Source: Atriophallophorus winterbourni
Lineage: Eukaryota > Platyhelminthes > Trematoda > Plagiorchiida > Microphallidae
Assembly: GCA_013407085.1 (NCBI GenBank)
Contig: JACCGJ010001791.1
Span: 102,947 to 166,946, forward strand
Reading direction: 5' to 3'
DNA length: 64,000 nucleotides
Shown here: positions 20,745-33,484 of the stretch, in pieces
Layout: each line of letters starts with the position of its first letter
Position numbering within the stretch: the stretch's first letter is position 1
Notes under the pieces: generated by a model
Databases searched by the model: none
What the model saw: only the letters and a program-made list of their open reading frames with translations
What the model was told of the DNA's origin: nothing
Position numbers and translations under genes: made by a program

Positions 20745-20750
20745 AATAAA
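20745..20750 (+). promoter_or_regulatory. Candidate polyadenylation signal of the TLC-domain gene
   Basis: AATAAA, 40 bases after the stop codon at 20703-20705, in a T-rich context. Position and sequence are what a short 3' UTR would need. No transcript evidence is available. Confidence 0.55.
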
Positions 20751-22289
20751 GATTGATTTCTTGTTTTTTGTTGATGTCTTACAACATATTTTTTATCGAA
20801 GTAGTGGTTCAATCTGGTGCAGATGTTCGCTAGTGTAACGAACAAAACAGTGCGTGACTTATTGACAATATTTTTTGTTCGAAATGTTTCTTATTGAAAC
20901 AAGTCGACACTGTTGATTACTAAAATTGTGTCGGTATACTGTGAGGATAAAGTCGGTCAAATTTGCTATCCGGCTCGAATAATGTGCCGCAAAATCGCTA
21001 AGGTGGATAAAAGCATTTAACACCATGTAGAATACATTATTCTCAGCTGTCGTCACAATAACAGCAAAACTAGTGGAGTTCAAAGTAATCATTATAATTA
21101 ATTATGAGTTTATAGTTCGAACTATCACCGATAGCCACAATTTGTGTTCTTTCGTATTCATCGATTCTTGTTTTGCTTGTTTTTGTTTCTAATATCGTGG
21201 CTAAGCTCTAATTTTCCAATATCTGTCTAGGCCTGTGCAACCTGACAGCATCTTAGCCCGCGTGCAGTCTATGACTGTGCGGCACTTTGCCTGGATCAGG
21301 CCTGTGCTTTCATACATACTAATCTCTGTGTATAGTACGTGGTCTTAATTGTTCAGGTGGTGTTCCCCGAGCTTGCGAAATTGTTGTTAAACATCCAAAC
21401 CTATCCTCAATGTTCTTGATTGGCTGTTCATTTGCGAAGGTTAACACTGCCACGATACTATTACAAGAAGGATCCAGGCAAATTGCTCGGTGGCAATTCA
21501 TTTACATTCACTTCATCTCTCGCTGCTTCGTCCTTCTCCTGCCAAATTAACTTTGAACCGGAAATTGCTTTTCCGTTCGGCTACGGTGCTTTTCTCCTGG
21601 ACTGTAACACAAAACCTTATAAGCAATATGGTTCCACACATTGGTTGGAAGTGTCGATACCTGGACGATTTATAATTCCGTTGAGCATATGTTTCCAAAT
21701 TGGCACCACTATATGCGACGAAATCTCTGACATTTGTGGGTATTACCGCTGCGTGATTACGTAATTTGATCGACTAGTTTTTAAGATGCAGTGCTATCTT
21801 GATTTTGCTATGTGATATTTCATGGTTGATTGCCTTTCGCTATCTACTTCCTGTTAATGAGATCTCTTCAAAAACGTATCCATGTTATTTAGATTTGGAT
21901 TGTTTATCTCTTAGACCTTGAACATAAATCATGTGGTAGACTGCCACACACAGGAATTGATTATCTGATGTTCTACGCCCATGTTAGATGGAGCACGACG
22001 ATGGCCTCGCTTGTAACCAAGATTCTATATCGTATTCAAATCATTGATGGTTGCATCAATTTGTTGGTTCTTCCTATCTGGATTTGGTTGGTCTCGTAAA
22101 TCGCGATGTTATGTAGTGTATGCATGCAATGTGAGGACGTCGGTCTTTCTATGTTCATTTTAACTGTTTGAATCAAGGTGGATCGTAAACAATATGAATG
22201 GCTGTATAAGTCACTTAATAAAATCCTTTTTCGATTGCTTCACATTTATTCGTTACACGCGAGTATGTCGATGGATTACTTTTAGTAAA
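20751..22289. other. Intergenic stretch after the TLC gene
   Basis: Holds one partial SINE (21214-21320). A 114-codon open frame at 21420-21764 has no recognisable domain. No other gene is supportable. Confidence 0.45.
21214..21320 (+). mobile_element. SINE-like element, 3' half
   Basis: ATATCTGTCTAGGCCTGTGC to GTGCTTTCATACATAC, well preserved, 5' truncated at the AATATCTG position. Confidence 0.7.
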
Positions 22290-22740
22290 AGAGATTTACG
22301 AACTATCGATCCCCAACATGAATCTACTTCTCAACGATCGCCCACGAAAAGGTGGTGGTATCACTCTCTAGTGCATGAAGATTCACAACGCCTAACTCGA
22401 ATTAGTGTACAGAAGAGGAACAGAGGTGCCATTCGTTTCAGATTTAGTCCTAACTTCCAAGGTAACGGTAGTCGAAGGTATTGACCTCATTACTGCTACG
22501 AATTTTTAGATTTTTTGCCTGATGCTTTTCCCACGATGATGGTAAACTACATAAATGCAACCATCGCAAGCATAGACTCACAGACTGAATACTATTACAG
22601 CTCGATAGAATATACAATCGTACAACCAAAATCCTAAGTAGTTTCCAGAAACTAACGTACGAGGAGAGAAATGTTATGCTGCGTGAAAAACAATTCCGGA
22701 GTGACGTGATATTTCCGGACAAAATATTGTATGAACAAGA
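22290..22740 (+). mobile_element. CR1-type LINE, internally deleted endonuclease and RT C terminus
   Basis: In one frame around 22325-22372 LLNDRPRKGGGITL is the Gly-rich loop of the APE endonuclease. Around 22430-22485 PFVSDLVLTSKVTVVEGID matches the end of the same domain, so most of it is deleted. From about 22585, QLDRIYNRTTKILS then KLTYEERNVMLREKQFRSDV matches the conserved C-terminal region of CR1-type RTs. The palm is missing entirely. Several stops interrupt it. Confidence 0.6.
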
Positions 22741-23512
22741 TCATTGTCATCCGTCAAGGGAATGTATTGCCTGCTATCATTGGTAAAATTGTCAGCTAGA
22801 ACAAGTACGTCACATCACACCGTATTTGAACTATTATGGTTGATCACTCGCTAGACAAGGAAACTGATATCCAGGTTGGTAAAGCAGCTGCCATTTTGCC
22901 TTGTTTAAGCTCTCTTATTGGGGGAAAACGCATAAGACTGCTTACAGCGCGTTCGTACTAAATGTTAAGAGTATGGAAGCGAAACATGTGCCATCTACTC
23001 ATGACACAAAGGAAGCTGGATAATTTACGAATCATCCGTCTCATCATGATCATATCGTGAATGGATTGACTAACAATTGCTGAAATGCTAAGACTGGCCT
23101 ACCGTGCGGCACATTATTTTGTGCTCATATACTTTTGGGCATTACTCGTCACTCGCTAATTATATCTGGATCATTCTTACACCAGTCCATTCCTCATGAC
23201 GAGATCTATTGGACCCTATCATTTTCGGTGTCATGTGATCAATATTTCGAAAGTTCACATTTTCTAAATCACCGTGGAAAATTTGTGAGGCGTGAAAAAG
23301 TTGTTTTCGCTGTTTTGACTGCTCACAACCGCTATCTTTCGGAAGATCTTCTGCTGCATCCAACAAGCCGTGTTCCTTTTAATTGAGATCAGATATACAG
23401 TCACCACGAATTTTTGACTTCATAATTAAAATCTAACAGCCTTTGCGATACGTTCCAACACGGACCACTCAAATTTTACCTTTCAACCGTTAATTGATCG
23501 ATACGCGCATAG
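22741..23512. other. Stretch without recognisable feature
   Basis: Between two LINE remnants. A short open frame at 23135-23386 shows no domain I recognise. Confidence 0.35.
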
Positions 23513-25515
23513 ATGTTTTCGTGGAAGGTATCTAAACTCACATTTAACGGTCAGATGGCCTTGAGGGCAACTGTCGTCGGATTTCATGACCCAAGAAAAG
23601 TAAGCGTGATTTTTGTAAAAAAGGGGGTTAGTGCAAAATCAAAAGTAGTCATGTGTTATATGTGCTCTATTAAGATACACACTAATTGCGATAATGCTTC
23701 TATTCAAGAGCCAACTCTACACAATAACACATCGACCAACTCCGGTCGTATCTATTTTTTACCGCCTTGGTTGTACTTTTGGTTGACCCCGTTAAAATGA
23801 AACAATCTGCTGCTCGCGAAACATGTGTCACTGTGAGATAGTGGTTAATGGTAAATTCAAATCTGTCACATGTGGCAACTGCTCACACACGTCTCACGCA
23901 AAATGTGACAAATCGTTGAGGCGATGTCGATCCTCAATGATGAAAATATTCCTGGCGTCTGTAAACATTGTGTTTCAACAAGTGTCCAGCAATGCAACCT
24001 GGATGAATGCATGTTGAGCTTAGAGCTTAGCATACAATCATTAAAGGTATCATTTGAAATTATAGTTAAAGCACAGAACTCCTGGTTTGCCTGTACAAAT
24101 ACTGTACGGCTAATATAGCCTGAAATGCCAATCAAGCAAAATATGCAGCTCAGCAGATTATTACACGCGTACGCTCTACTGTTATAAATCTATAGGAGTC
24201 TCTTGCAGAGCGTTCTCTTCATAAAGACTCAACCTTTATAAAACCGACCGTCTATGGTATATCTGATTTAAACTCCTCTGACATTAAAATGTTTTCCAAA
24301 ACCAAGCTGTCCTATGATAAGGAGGGTCAGCTGAAACCATCTGATTCAAATCCAAGGGTTACAGCGCAAAAGTCCTCAAAAAATCTCTGTGTAATCTGTT
24401 TCAACATACAGGAATCCAGAGAGACACTTTTAAGAATAGACAGAGGCACGACCTAGAACAATGGTCTGACCTCTGTACGATGATGGGTTCGGAAACCATC
24501 CGATCGACAGCAGTTACACGTTTGATTCGTCACCCAAGCTCCCCGAATTTCGGTGATCAACGTCTACTGAAAATGGCACTAAACCCTGTGAAGGATATGG
24601 AAACTGTTCTTTTAAATTCTTACTTGCTACATGAGTTTCCGGAGTGCAAAACTCGAATCTACGCCGACATACACTGGTTGGAAAGAAAAGGAGGTCTGGA
24701 TGTTCGTAAGAAGAGCAACAATCGCAGTCTAATTCTTCTGGGCGTTCCAGATGCTGCCAGTACGATGGAGGGTGTTAAACCACAACAACAATACTAAAAA
24801 CAGTGGCTCTACGTCGCAGAAATTATAGGAGCGCGGGAGTGGGTTATAGTGATTACCTTCATAAAATTCAGGTCATTAAATTAGAATAGTGATAGACCAC
24901 CTCCCTTGAAACTAACTTTTCTAACCAGTTCAATTACAGATTTCGTCAGATATACTTGGCGAGTATATGGAAAATATATCCCCAGCAACGTCAGACTAAG
25001 CACATTGAAGGCTGTCTGAGAAACAGAAGCTGAATGATTGCCGTGCAAATCCAGTGAAAACTCAAATTTAGAAGACGTTTCAAAAAAACACAAAGCTCCG
25101 GCTCTTAAGGGGTCGGACCGATAGACACAATCCTCAAATCATCCCTACATACCAAAACCGGTATTAACTGTCTATACACAAATGCGCAGTGTTTGCAGAA
25201 CAAAATAGCTGAATTAACTCATCTCAGCAATCATTTTTCCGCTGACATTATCGCTGTAACCGAGACGTGGTTCCAAGATCAAGTGAATGATTGCGAGATA
25301 GCAATTTCAAACATGTTACTACTTTGGCGAGACCGCAGAGTAGCTGTGTTTTACCACGATCGTCTTTACTGCATATTGGTTTCTGATACACCGTTTGAGC
25401 TGCATGATACCATGTGTGTTAGCTTGCGCCTGGAATCAGGAAAGATGTGCATTCTTGGTGTAATTTAACGAGCATTGGATAGCGGCGACTCCAAACCATC
25501 TTCTGTTGATAGGAA
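23513..25515 (+). mobile_element. CR1-type LINE: ORF1 with PHD-like zinc fingers, then start of ORF2 endonuclease
   Basis: ORF1 remnant: KVVMCYMCSIKIHTNCDN near 23644-23697 and CHCEIVVNGKFKSV...CGNCSHTSHAKCDKS at 23826-23910 have the Cys/His spacing of PHD-like fingers found in CR1 ORF1. From 24480 LIRHPSSPNFGDQRLLKMAL, then ETVLLNSYLLHE and NNRSLILLGVP is the nucleic-acid-binding ORF1 body typical of these LINEs. ORF2 starts near 25150 with INCLYTNAQCLQNKIAEL and ADIIAVTETWF, the N-terminal strands of an APE endonuclease with the catalytic Glu in TETW. It stops near 25515, where BEL/Pao sequence begins. Frameshifts occur throughout. Confidence 0.7.
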
Positions 25516-25859
25516 GCAACATGGGGATCCCTTCTGATGCTAGTTTACATGATCGATATACGCGTCATTGGAAGCAAGTGAATTATCTCACTGGGATCTT
25601 TTGGAATCGATTGATCAAGGAGTATCTCCCAACTTTGCCGAGAAGGCAAAAATGGTTAAAGCTGAAGAGAAACTTGAAGCAAGGCGATGTCGTACAGCTA
25701 GTGAGTGACCAACTCCCAAAGGAAAAGTGGCCGCTAGGGTTGGTGCTCGAATGTAACGATAGTGGAGATGGATTAGTTCGAAAATTAACCATGCGCTCAT
25801 CCGCAGGAATCTTGGAGCTTGACGTTAGGAAGCTATGTTTGCTTGAGGGTGCCGAGTAG
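25516..25859 (+). mobile_element. BEL/Pao LTR retrotransposon, integrase C-terminal fragment
   Basis: An open stretch of about 113 codons ending in TAG at 25857-25859. DRYTRHWKQVNYLTGIFWNR, then EYLPTLPRRQKW, LKQGDVVQLVSDQLPKEKWP and VRKLCLLEG match the domain at the end of BEL/Pao integrases in residue order and spacing. In intact elements this is the C terminus of Gag-Pol, just before the 3' LTR. All upstream protease, RT, RNase H and integrase core sequence is missing, and CR1 endonuclease sequence directly precedes it. The coding piece itself has no stop, so it is fairly young or short enough to have escaped. Confidence 0.78.
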
Positions 25860-26240
25860 TGTAGCGGTAGGATGGGCAATAGGGTGTACCTGGGGTGTCG
25901 GGCCCGGGGGCTGGTGCTTGAAGTGGGAGGCGGGTTTTCGGATCTGCTGACCCCAGAAATACCACCGGGCATTCAGTCTGCCGGTTGCATATGAAGACCA
26001 ACGTTGATTACACTAAAGGCAAATGTTTTAGGTGGGAGGCCGGTCTTCGGGTCTGCCAACTCCAGAGATACCACCAAACATTTGATCGTCGAGTTGCTGT
26101 CATGGGTCGCGCAGGTACACGGATCGGGTAGCGAGGTAGAGGAGAGACCCGCAGTTCAGTGTTTGTGTCTCAACTTGCTTTTCAGATTTTGAGTAATTTG
26201 GTGGGCGATGTATTAATCAGCGTTGATGTCTTAAAAATTT
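25860..26240 (+). mobile_element. Probable 3' LTR region of the BEL/Pao fragment, with 109-bp-period duplication
   Basis: Starts TGTAGCGGTAGGATGGG directly after the integrase stop, as an LTR would in this class. A block GTGGGAGGC.GGT.TTCGG.TCTGC..AC.CCAGA.ATACCACC occurs at 25923-25976 and again at 26032-26085 (period 109). GC-rich compared with its neighbours. The right LTR boundary cannot be set because no partner LTR is in the window. Confidence 0.45.
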
Positions 26241-26779
26241 CTCTTTCGGTCAAGCAAGATCAAACGAACTGAAGAAATTTATTTTACACCCTACACCCGT
26301 GTTCCTTATCCAGTTTTTTGCGTCATAATTTTCCCGCGATATTTTTTGTTTGTTCTCTGAAGTAAAAATAACATTTAAACTAAATGTTAAATCTGTGAAA
26401 GTTTTCTTTCCCGAACATTATTCCTTTGCTTAACTGCACATGGGCTTCCGCACATTTTGATTTGTTTGTAACCTGTTTTAACCGTTATTGGAAAACGGTA
26501 ATTTTTGTGCTCTCGACTGAGCTGTTTGACTCCCGTTTATTGGACACGTTGGGTTTGCATTGAAACCTGTATTCGATTACCGTTGAGGTTTTGTTATATT
26601 TTGCTTGTTAATCGTCTTTGTCAATATGGTACAGCGAAAATGGACGTATTGTTCTGATTTGTGATAGATTCGTAAACGCTCGTCACTCCCGGTATAAGAA
26701 TCTCGTGGCTTGTAGCAGGCAACTAGTTTCCGTGACAGAAACTATTCCCCAGTGACGATTCAATCGCTAGATAGATAAT

Positions 26780-29700
26780 AGGCAGTTCGTGAAGTCGAAG
26801 GTGCATCTACTGACTGTCCATCAGCAGAATTCTACTACCTCCAAAAATAATATTGCAGTAAAAACAAATTTAAAGAACTTCAGCGTGATCTGGACCAAGT
26901 TGCAGGAGTCACCAGGGACAATTTTCTCAAGTAGGCGAATTCACGACATTGACAATGGTCCCAGCTGTGCACGATACTGCCTGATGTAATTCTTACATCG
27001 ACGGACCGCGTTTACCCGGGATAACTGCTAACAGCCAAAAAGAAATAAAAGACGTTATTCTCGACTCTTATTTCTCCTTTCATGTCCACAGACTAAATTC
27101 CGGATAAAACGTGATATTCCGCGGTGGGAGAGAAATGGTAATTTGGAAAATCGAGATAAGTATGGTGTACAAGAACACACTAGCACTGCTTACGAAGTAA
27201 AATGTAACACCAAGATTACAAACAGTGGCTCTACATTGCCAAAAGTTTCGGAGATCACGAGCGCATGGCAGGGCTAATTAACTGCCAGGTAAAAAGGGTC
27301 CATCATGTAGGCCGGTGGAACCCAACTGTAAGTAGCGCTCGTCCGATCTTGGTAGAATTTATAAACCAGCTAGTCAGGGATACGCTTCTTTTGAAAAGTG
27401 CTTAACTTGAACGCTACACAAATGGGCGTTTCAAAGTTGTCCAGGATACTAGGCTCCAACCCCATTTTCATGGAAAGCGTTTAAAAACGCCCATGACTGG
27501 CTTGGAAACTCCCATAAAAGGGGTCAACTATAGCCACCATAATATGTTCAAGTCATCTGCCGTAGTTGTCATTGAAGATGTACTCCAAAATGGCCCGCGA
27601 GTAGAATACGAGTGCATGGAAAACTCGTTTGCATGCGAACGCCTTTCAAGTCTTCAAGGCACTACGCCAGAAAACAAACAAGTTTCGCTTTTCAGTAGGC
27701 TCCTGAACGAAGAAAATTTATGTACAACTGCCATTAGGCCGGTGCAAGCTCGTTCGCAAGGGCAGTCTAGCCACTTATCAACTTCTTCGGTTTCAAAAAA
27801 CGAGGTATCAGCGAGGGTGCTTCCACCCCGAGTAAAGGTAGATTAAAATGTGCGCAAATTAGAAATACCCTTGTACTGTACATAAATGCTTGCAGTATAC
27901 GTAATAAGTAAGGTGAACTGCAGCTTGCTGCACTGGAAAACCAGGTCGACATAATTGCAATCTCTGAATCATGGTTGAAACCAGATGATCATGTTTCATC
28001 ATTTGTATCAACTAAGTATGCCTTCTATCGTCAGGATAGGGATATTGGTGCTACGGGAGGGGGAGTGGCAATTATGATAAACGAAGATCTTCCCCACAGT
28101 GAGACATAGATAAAGATTGCTTTTCACTCAATCCAACTAACATCGGTATTTCTCACTGTCGCTAGGAGAAGACTGTCACTTGCAAGTGCTTATAGAAGCC
28201 CGACTGCTTCATCATTTGACGATCAATTACTGATGGACACATGTGAAGTACTAAAAGGGCAAAGCAACGCATTACTAATTGTTAGAGACTTAAATCTCCC
28301 GGGCATTGATTGGCGTACTGAAATTTCTTCACCAGAGTCAGTTGAGTCGCAATATCTTGACTGGTTTCATGTCGGGACCTTTTATCAACATGTGAGGGAA
28401 AATACGAGGTTTAGGACAGGAAAAACTCCGTCCACTTTAGATTTGGTTTTATCGTCTCATGAAAGAGATATTTATGGAATCAAATACCTTTCACCACTAG
28501 ACAGGAGTGACCACGCCGTAATTCTTCTTGACTGGACTTTAGTGCATCATAGTCCCCAAGTAAAGATGTCGCGCAACTTTGGTCGAATGGACATTGTCCA
28601 ACTACAAACTGAAGCAATGAATCTAAGTTGGGAACCAGACGAATTATAACCTAGTGTAGAAATCAGGTGAAATATTATAAAGGTCACCTTTTACAACTAC
28701 AGGATAGTTTTGCTCCTCTACAATCAGTGAGAATACGAGGAAAACCACCCTGGTGGAGCGCGTCTATTCGCAAGGCTATTGGATGTCGTGGCCGTAGCTG
28801 GAGGGCTTACAAATTCTGTGGAACTCACAAATCTAGACTGCAGTAGATACAGACCAGAAATTCAGCTGTTACGCTGAAAAGGAAAGCTAAGAGGGACTTC
28901 GAATCCCGACTTGCCAAAAAAGCTAAGATTAACCTGCAAGCTTTTTATGGCTATGTTAAGTCCAAGCGATCATTAAAAGAAGAAATAGGTACGTTAGTGC
29001 TGGACGAAGGCAATACGGCTTTGACTAAACCGGAAAAAGCCGATGCGTTGCATTCATTCTTCTGCAGTGTTTAGCGGCGCGATTCAGGTAACTGTTCAAA
29101 AACTCACGAGTGCAGAGCACTTCCCTTTATCTCGGTGGAGGTTAATCAGGAAATGGTCACCACAGTTTTATCGCAGCTGGATAAAACTAAGTCAGCTGGC
29201 CCCGACAGTATACATCCGGCTATTCTTCAACCGCTCACGAATATAGTTAGCCTTGCAATCAGAAATCTTTTCGAAGCTACCTTATTCCAAGGCATACTAC
29301 CGGATGATTAGAAACCAGCGTCGGTAATAGCCATATTAAAAAATGGACACATTTCGGATTTACGCAACTATAGCCCAGTAAGCCTGACTAGCATTATTTG
29401 CAAGTGCTTAGAAAAAATCATTCGGCACCAGATATGTAAACATTTGGTAGCCATTCCCTTATTATTCAATGCCCAACATGGATTCTGGAAAGGAAGGTCA
29501 TGCCTAACAAATCTTCTAAGCTTTCTTGACGAAGTGACATTACGCCTCGATAAAGGGAGAGTAGTCGAAGTCTGCTATCTTGATTTTCAAAAGGCATTTG
29601 ACTCAGTGAACCATAGGTACCTTCTGCACAAACTAAGTATGTGTGGCAGCCCAGGTGACCTACATCGATGGTTAGACAGCTTCTTAACTAATTGCACTAA

Positions 29701-29990
29701 GTAGTCGTGCGTTCTCACGTGGAATAATGCGTTCAATCCTGGGAACCGAACTAAAAAAAGATATGGCATGTCTCGAAAGGGTCCAGCGCCTTGCGACAAG
29801 GATGGTTGAGTGTCAGACAGGTAAAACCTATGAGGCTAGACTCAAGGACCTCGGTTTGTTCCCACTAAAGAGACGACGGCTGCGAGGTGACCTAATAGAA
29901 GCCTTCAAGATTCTAAAGTGTCTTAGGGGTGATAATATTACTGAAATTGTACAGTAAGCCTCCCAAATGTGTTGAGCTTTAAAAGGGAAT
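26780..29990 (+). mobile_element. CR1-type LINE, ORF1 remnant plus ORF2 with palm deletion
   Basis: ORF1 remnant lies before 27843 (DHERMAGLINCQVKRVHHVG and ARPILVEFINQLVRDTLLL). ORF2 starts near 27918: LENQVDIIAISESWLKP and GATGGGVAIMINEDLPHS are endonuclease. The domain ends in LLIVRDLNLPGIDW and PLDRSDHAVILLDW at 28274-28545, where the catalytic Asp-Phe-Asn is Asp-Leu-Asn after Arg. RT: KTKSAGPDSIHPAI (near 29185), LRNYSPVSLTSIICK, NAQHGFWKGRSCLTN and VCYLDFQKAFDSVNH. After SFLTNCTK (29704) it jumps to the C-terminal ERVQRLATRMVE and LGLFPLKRRRLRGDLIEAFK. The FADD/YADD motif and thumb are deleted. Numerous frameshifts; clearly dead. Confidence 0.8.
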
Positions 29991-30082
29991 TAGATGTTGA
30001 ATTGTGTATCACTTTTCCGCACATTGTCTAATAAAAAAACTTTGAAAAACAACAAAGAAACGTATTTTTTACATTTTTATCA

Positions 30083-30182
30083 TATCTGCTGAGGCCTGGA
30101 CAACCTGACAGCAAATTAGCCCACATGCAGTCTATGACTGTGTTTCACTTTACCCCGACTGGGCTAGTGATTTCATACACCA
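30083..30182 (+). mobile_element. SINE-like element, 3' half
   Basis: ATATCTGCTGAGGCCTGGAC, CAACCTGACAGCAAATTAGC and GTGATTTCATACACC match the family 3' half. Confidence 0.6.
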
Positions 30183-31400
30183 AACATTGTTCACGCATAT
30201 TGTTTCCTCAATAGCTGACCTCTCACCGTGCTGGTGAAGAGAAACCCTACCTTACATTCCAGATATTCGGAAACAAGAACGTGTGAAAAGTACGAACTTT
30301 ATACTCAATATCTATGTGCCGGGTGCTCAACCGCATACCGTCGAAGGAAATCTGGGCGCGTGATTGGCTGTTAGTCACATTCAGCTCTGTGCAACTTGAA
30401 CTTGAACTTGAACTAGTCGTGGTGGATACGTTCAGAAAACCTCGGTCACCGAACTTTAAAGGTGACTGGACGAAACCTTTGGAAGAACGTTTTAACGAGA
30501 GGTTTTGTTGGAATTGATTGTGGCTAACTGAAAAAAACCACAAGAATATCATTGTAGATGTTAGAATGAATGACTCCAGACATTGTACATCGAAATTGCC
30601 TAATGAACATCAGCTTCTACATTTAGACGAGATTCGGGTTAAAAATCCAGTTGCAATTCCAAAAAGCTACCAACGTCCGACTCTCGAAGGGTTCGACAAA
30701 TAGACGAGCTTTAAGCTCCATCTTTATATACGAAAATTCAACACTATCATAGGATGCACACAACGAAAAACTCTTGAAAGCAATGCAGTAAGTTGGAAAA
30801 CAGAGCATTTACTGATTATTCAATGCAATTCAATTCACTTCAAATGGTCTTAAAAGCATATAGCTTTACAAAAACCACAGAATAATATGGGAACTACGAA
30901 TAATATAACTAGCAAACATGGAATTCGGTTGCTTACTGAGCAGTTTAGGAATCAGGTACAAATCCAAAGGGCAGAAATTGGTGGGATGACAAATGTATAA
31001 GCATGGTGTTAAGATGTATAGTTTTCTTCGATGTACGGGTTTAGGGTCAAAAAAAGACTTCAATCTGCCTAACTATATAATCGAGTAGATCATCCACCCC
31101 GATCATTAGACTATAAATTTAAATAAATAAATAAATAAATAAATTTTATTCTTGGAAATCCAAGGCATGTTAAACATGATCAATAATTTCCAAAAGCTTT
31201 GTACAATCAGATTATAGTATGTACATTTGAAAAAAACAATTTGTTCAAGGTCATTTGTTTCAGCGGAATTTAACGTTCAATAAATATAAAGGTAACGGTA
31301 TAATCATATTTCGACAAAGAAATTTGCAACAGACATTTATCCTGGATCTAGTCTCAACCTCTTAAGCCACTGCCATTGATGATGTTCAGTATCACCCTCC
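30183..31400. other. Stretch with simple repeats, no gene
   Basis: A (CTTGAA)n run lies near 30393-30412 and an (AAAT)n run at about 31120-31147. The run may be a LINE 3' tail. Short open frames at 30247-30703 have no recognisable domain. Confidence 0.4.
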
Positions 31401-32530
31401 GCTTGTTCGAAGCGACCAACTCGTTCTACTCTTTTAATACGTGTGCAACGCCATCAGAATGGTAGAGCAAACAAAACGAAATCGAAAAGTGGATTACATT
31501 GGTTTAATGGAAGCAATGGTGGCTCTCAATGAACATAATATAAATTTCAGTGATCCAGACTCGCATTGCACAACCCTGGTCAATCACATCACCAACGTGA
31601 TACATTTAAATTGTACCTATGTCGCGAAACATAATAGCGAATATCCTCATTTGAGAATTTACAGTCTCACTAGAAAATGGTTAAGAGCGAAATTTAGAAT
31701 AGGGTCACCTGAACAGAATCGACCAGTTCAAATTTTCGCGAATCGTCGAATCAATTCACAAACCTCATCCGGGAGGATAGGCAATATCAGCAATTTCAGC
31801 TGGTTGTAAGAATGCAACGAAATCCAGAACTGATTACTTGAACCGTTACCAAGCTGACTAGGAGAGAAGAATTATAACGGCCGTTTACAAAGGTGGCACT
31901 CGTTCTGACCCTGCAATTAGCAGCAATGTTACACTCCTCTGGTGATATCAAAAATTATGGAGCGAATAGTGTGCTAAAGAATCCTATGTCATCTCGAAAC
32001 CCAAATATTTTTTCAAGAGAGCAACATGGATTTCGGAAGTATCGTTCTTGCTTGATTAACCTACTGGAGATAATAAAAGGCTAAACGTGGGAAGTTGATG
32101 AAGGTGATTGCTTGCATGCCTGTTACTTATACATATCAAGGGTGTATGATCAAATAGACTAATCTATAGTTCTTAGCAAGCTGCAGGAGGTTGGTATTGA
32201 TTAGTGCCTCCTTATCTAACTGAGAACCTACCTTCTTTATCTCCAGCCAAATGTTCGTAAGGATGGTGTGATGTATAGGGACATCGGAGACACTAGCGTT
32301 GTCTCCACAGTGTTTGGTACTTGGTTCGGTTCTCTTTTTAGTGTACAGCAATAACCTTCCAAAACTCGTGACAGCCAAGATGAGTCTTTTTAATACTAAA
32401 CAAATCAAGTCAAGGACGGACTGTTTGCGCTTACAGAGGAATTTGGATACATTGGACAGTTAGTCAGAGAGGAACAATCTTTCATTAAACTTCAGGATGT
32501 GCAAAATTTTGCAGATAGGTAAAGCATTTA
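31400..32530 (+). mobile_element. CR1-type LINE, decayed linker and RT
   Basis: Residues from 31453 (EQTKRNRKVDYIGLMEAMVA ... HITNVIHLN ... RKWLRAKFRIGS) fit the linker between endonuclease and RT. SREQHGFRKYRSCLINLLE near 32017-32075 and its preceding KIMERIV in another frame are RT motifs. Around 32270-32480 pieces of the VPQGS region (TVFGTWFGSLFS) and LQRNLDTLD follow in order. Many stops and shifts. Confidence 0.6.
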
Positions 32531-33059
32531 CCAGCCTCCCTTGGATTCCAAAACTGAAATGGTCAAAAAAGGGATTTGGATTAGTTGAATTCTGAATTAC
32601 AGCAATCGATGCAAATTCGTGTACAACCAAGCTAGGATGATGCCAGGTATTCCTCGACGTACTGTTGGACATTTTCACATGAAATATTCGCCCACCAAAA
32701 ATACGTTTAATAACCTAGTGTTTCGTTACTCAAAGCTACCATGGACACCTTGGCTATAAACAGGATATAACGCTGTTCAGGAGGATTCATTTGCTCGCGT
32801 ACTTATTCGATCGGATTTAATCCTCACTTAAAAATACTGAAATCAAAGATTCATCCTTTTGGGCATCAATTTTGCCTGCAATTAAGCTATACCACACGCA
32901 GTCACACCTTGTCATTAGATATTACACATTCTCACCGGAACTACCGCCGGTTCTTCGTTTCATTGCGCGTTTATTTCTTATGGATTTACTCAACGTCAGA
33001 CGCTGTACAATCATCTAGTGACAGAATTTTCTAGGAAAAAATGGATATATTCATGCTTA
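32531..33059. other. Stretch without recognisable feature
   Basis: No domain, repeat match or RNA gene seen. Confidence 0.35.
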
Positions 33060-33300
33060 GTAATTCCACTCTACAACAAACATATTGAACCAACTTCACA
33101 CGATATTTAACCTAACGAATATTTTTTCATCGTACCGAGACAGTACATGAAATTTTTCTAACTACAAAAAATGTTGATCATCCTAGCTCCACATTTTTTC
33201 ATAGATTTTTGTCCTTTTTCAAATATTCTATGGTGTTGTACAGCTTTAAGATTTTTACACCATAAAATCTTGAAGGTTGTATCTGCTTGAATCTTGAAGA
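33060..33300 (+). repeat. Repeat family R1, copy 2
   Basis: Matches 9346-9590 in order and orientation (GACAGTACATGAAATTTTTC, GGTGTTGTACAGCTTTAAGA, ACACCATAAAATCTTGAA). Confidence 0.55.
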
Positions 33301-33484
33301 ACATGTATATTCTACTGCGATAGCCTCATCAACGCTTGCTGAATCATGTCTCAATAATTTGGAATGTTCTTCAAGTTGCGTTTGTATGCCACTGCTGGTT
33401 AAATATGGTAGGCCAACCTGCATAATTAAATGAATCCAAACACATGTAGATAGGTTTTAACTTATGATCATGAACAAAAATGCT

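Noticed and set aside
21420..21764. 114-codon open frame as a gene
   Set aside because: No domain, no splice partners, no homology I recognise; probably chance.
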